Assembly (NCBI RefSeq): GCF_000227665.2
Contig: NZ_CP007030.1
Coordinates: 620,001 to 684,000 of the forward strand
Direction: 5' to 3'
DNA: 64,000 nucleotides
From: Thiomicrospira aerophila AL3
GTDB lineage: Bacteria; Pseudomonadota; Gammaproteobacteria; Thiomicrospirales; Thiomicrospiraceae
Shown: positions 63,365 to 64,000 of the stretch, in pieces
Layout of the letters: each line of letters opens with the position of its first letter
Position numbering within the stretch: the stretch's first letter is position 1
Program-made: the position numbers and the translations under genes
The notes under the pieces: model-generated
The model's database searches: none
What the model was told of the DNA's origin: nothing
The model's input: only the letters and a program-made list of their open reading frames with translations

Positions 63365-64000
63365 ATGAGTCAGTCATCAACGCTTAACATCAAAGACGAG
63401 CAAGTGACCTTAGCGGCTGATGCGATTGGTACGCAAGGTACTCCGCCTTATTCATGGCAGCGTATTTTCGATTTAGTCCTGCAGCACAAGGGTTTGTTGA
63501 TTAAAGCGCATATTATTGCGATTTTAGCGACGCTGGCCACCGTGCCCCTGCCGTTATTACTGCCCTTGTTGGTTGATGAGGTGTTGTTAAATGATCCTGG
63601 TTGGATTGTAGCAGGCCTGCAAGCCATCGCACCGGAGACATGGTATGGGGCGATTTATTATATTGTTGCGATAACGGTGATTACCATTCTGCTACGCGCT
63701 ATCGGCGTGGGTCTTGGAGTGTGGCAAATGCAGCAATTTACCGTGATTGCCAAGGATGTAACCTATCGTATTCGCAGGGATTTATTGGCGCGGGTGCAGG
63801 GCGTATCCATGGCGCAATATGAAACCTTGGGTACAGGGTCGGTGAATGCCACTCTGGTTAATGATGTAAATACCATCGATACTTTTATTGGTACCACGGT
63901 GGGCAAGTTAATTGTCGCTGTGCTCAGTTTGGTGGGTATGACGTTGATTTTGTTATGGTTACATTGGCAACTGGCGGTGTTTATTTTGTTGATGAACCCG
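63365..64000 (+). CDS. ABC transporter, membrane domain (partial, 3' end outside window)
   Basis: I translated 212 codons from the ATG at 63365 to the window edge. The start MSQSSTLNIKDEQVTLAADA is followed by the first membrane helices (about 50-70, AHIIAILATLATVPLPLLLP; about 98-118; about 190-210) and the coupling region RIRRDLLARVQGVSMAQYE typical of exporter-type ABC transporters. Position 4 bases after tatD suggests co-transcription. The ATPase half is not visible, so MsbA-like or multidrug-type cannot be decided. Confidence 0.8.
   Translation, partial: MSQSSTLNIKDEQVTLAADAIGTQGTPPYSWQRIFDLVLQHKGLLIKAHIIAILATLATVPLPLLLPLLVDEVLLNDPGWIVAGLQAIAPETWYGAIYYIVAITVITILLRAIGVGLGVWQMQQFTVIAKDVTYRIRRDLLARVQGVSMAQYETLGTGSVNATLVNDVNTIDTFIGTTVGKLIVAVLSLVGMTLILLWLHWQLAVFILLMNP

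Larger units (their letters stand above)
253..63619. repeat. Highly iterated palindrome CAGGCCTG (about 45 copies)
   Basis: Copy starts by hand count: 253, 1199, 4081, 6701, 7510, 8454, 8808, 9090, 11805, 12726, 15246, 16059, 17693, 19475, 19577, 20983, 28108, 29096, 29306, 29429, 29972, 30562, 32548, 32781, 34137, 34455, 35317, 35460, 35815, 36686, 39906, 40431, 41576, 42931, 43328, 46713, 50576, 52342, 54573, 57795, 58332, 60514, 61646, 62387, 63612. About 41 of 45 have G or C at each flank and most then have A on the left and T on the right, giving ASCAGGCCTGST. All copies lie in genes. Confidence 0.9.

Noticed and set aside
253-63619. The repeated CAGGCCTG sites as a CRISPR array, Chi or KOPS signal
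   Set aside because: Spacing is irregular and within genes, so not CRISPR; the motif is a palindrome and has no strand polarity, so it cannot act as a directional Chi- or KOPS-type signal.

Overview
The window is an ordinary stretch of gammaproteobacterial chromosome. The gene orders ygfB-pepP-ubiH-ubiI, zapA near 6S RNA and ygfA, and yceD-rpmF-plsX-fabHDG-acpP-fabF-pabC-mltG-tmk-holB-tatD are typical of Gammaproteobacteria. Base composition looks moderate, and TTG/GTG starts are frequent. The type IV pilus genes, several c-di-GMP enzymes and the protein style would fit a free-living Thiomicrospira-like organism, but genus is a low-confidence guess. I see no insertion sequence, prophage, CRISPR array, tRNA or rRNA. 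Nearly all of the window is coding.

Layout. 1-4.3 kb: start of pdxH (minus, cut by the window edge), then parE and a TPR lipoprotein. 4.3-5.9 kb: an acetolactate synthase-like ThDP enzyme (minus). 6.1-12.3 kb: murJ, then ribF-ileS-lspA with a long hairpin before lspA. 12.3-18.7 kb (minus): a likely operon mltB-like / membrane fusion protein / RND pump / diguanylate cyclase. 18.8-24.6 kb: rlmKL, a PAS-GGDEF-EAL-CZB protein and hemN. 24.6-31.8 kb: a compact MSHA-type pilus locus (secretin, ATPase, platform protein and two unusual Trp/Gln-rich assembly proteins) facing a single prepilin gene. 32.0-43.5 kb: 6S RNA and ygfA, then zapA-tamA-tamB (minus), then ygfB-pepP-ubiH-ubiI. 43.6-48.4 kb: a LysR regulator, a GNAT enzyme, tapT and rne. 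48.9-64 kb: rluC, a HAD phosphatase, yceF, then the long yceD-rpmF-fatty acid-folate-mltG-tmk-holB-tatD run, ending in a cut ABC transporter.

The most striking signal is not a gene. The palindromic octamer CAGGCCTG occurs about 45 times by hand count, where about one is expected by chance. It is nearly always flanked by G/C on both sides (consensus ASCAGGCCTGST), lies inside genes in all three reading frames, and is spread over almost the whole window. It behaves like a highly iterated palindrome of the HIP1 kind, or like an uptake or methylation signal.

Functional themes: envelope biogenesis (murJ, lspA, tamAB, mltB-like, mltG), lipid synthesis tied to ribosome supply (yceD-rpmF-plsX-fab), folate synthesis (pabB, pabC, ygfA), ubiquinone synthesis (ubiH, ubiI), RNA metabolism (rne, rluC, rlmKL, 6S RNA, tapT) and c-di-GMP signalling close to the pilus genes. 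All coordinates, counts and motif positions come from reading by eye; no database search was run.
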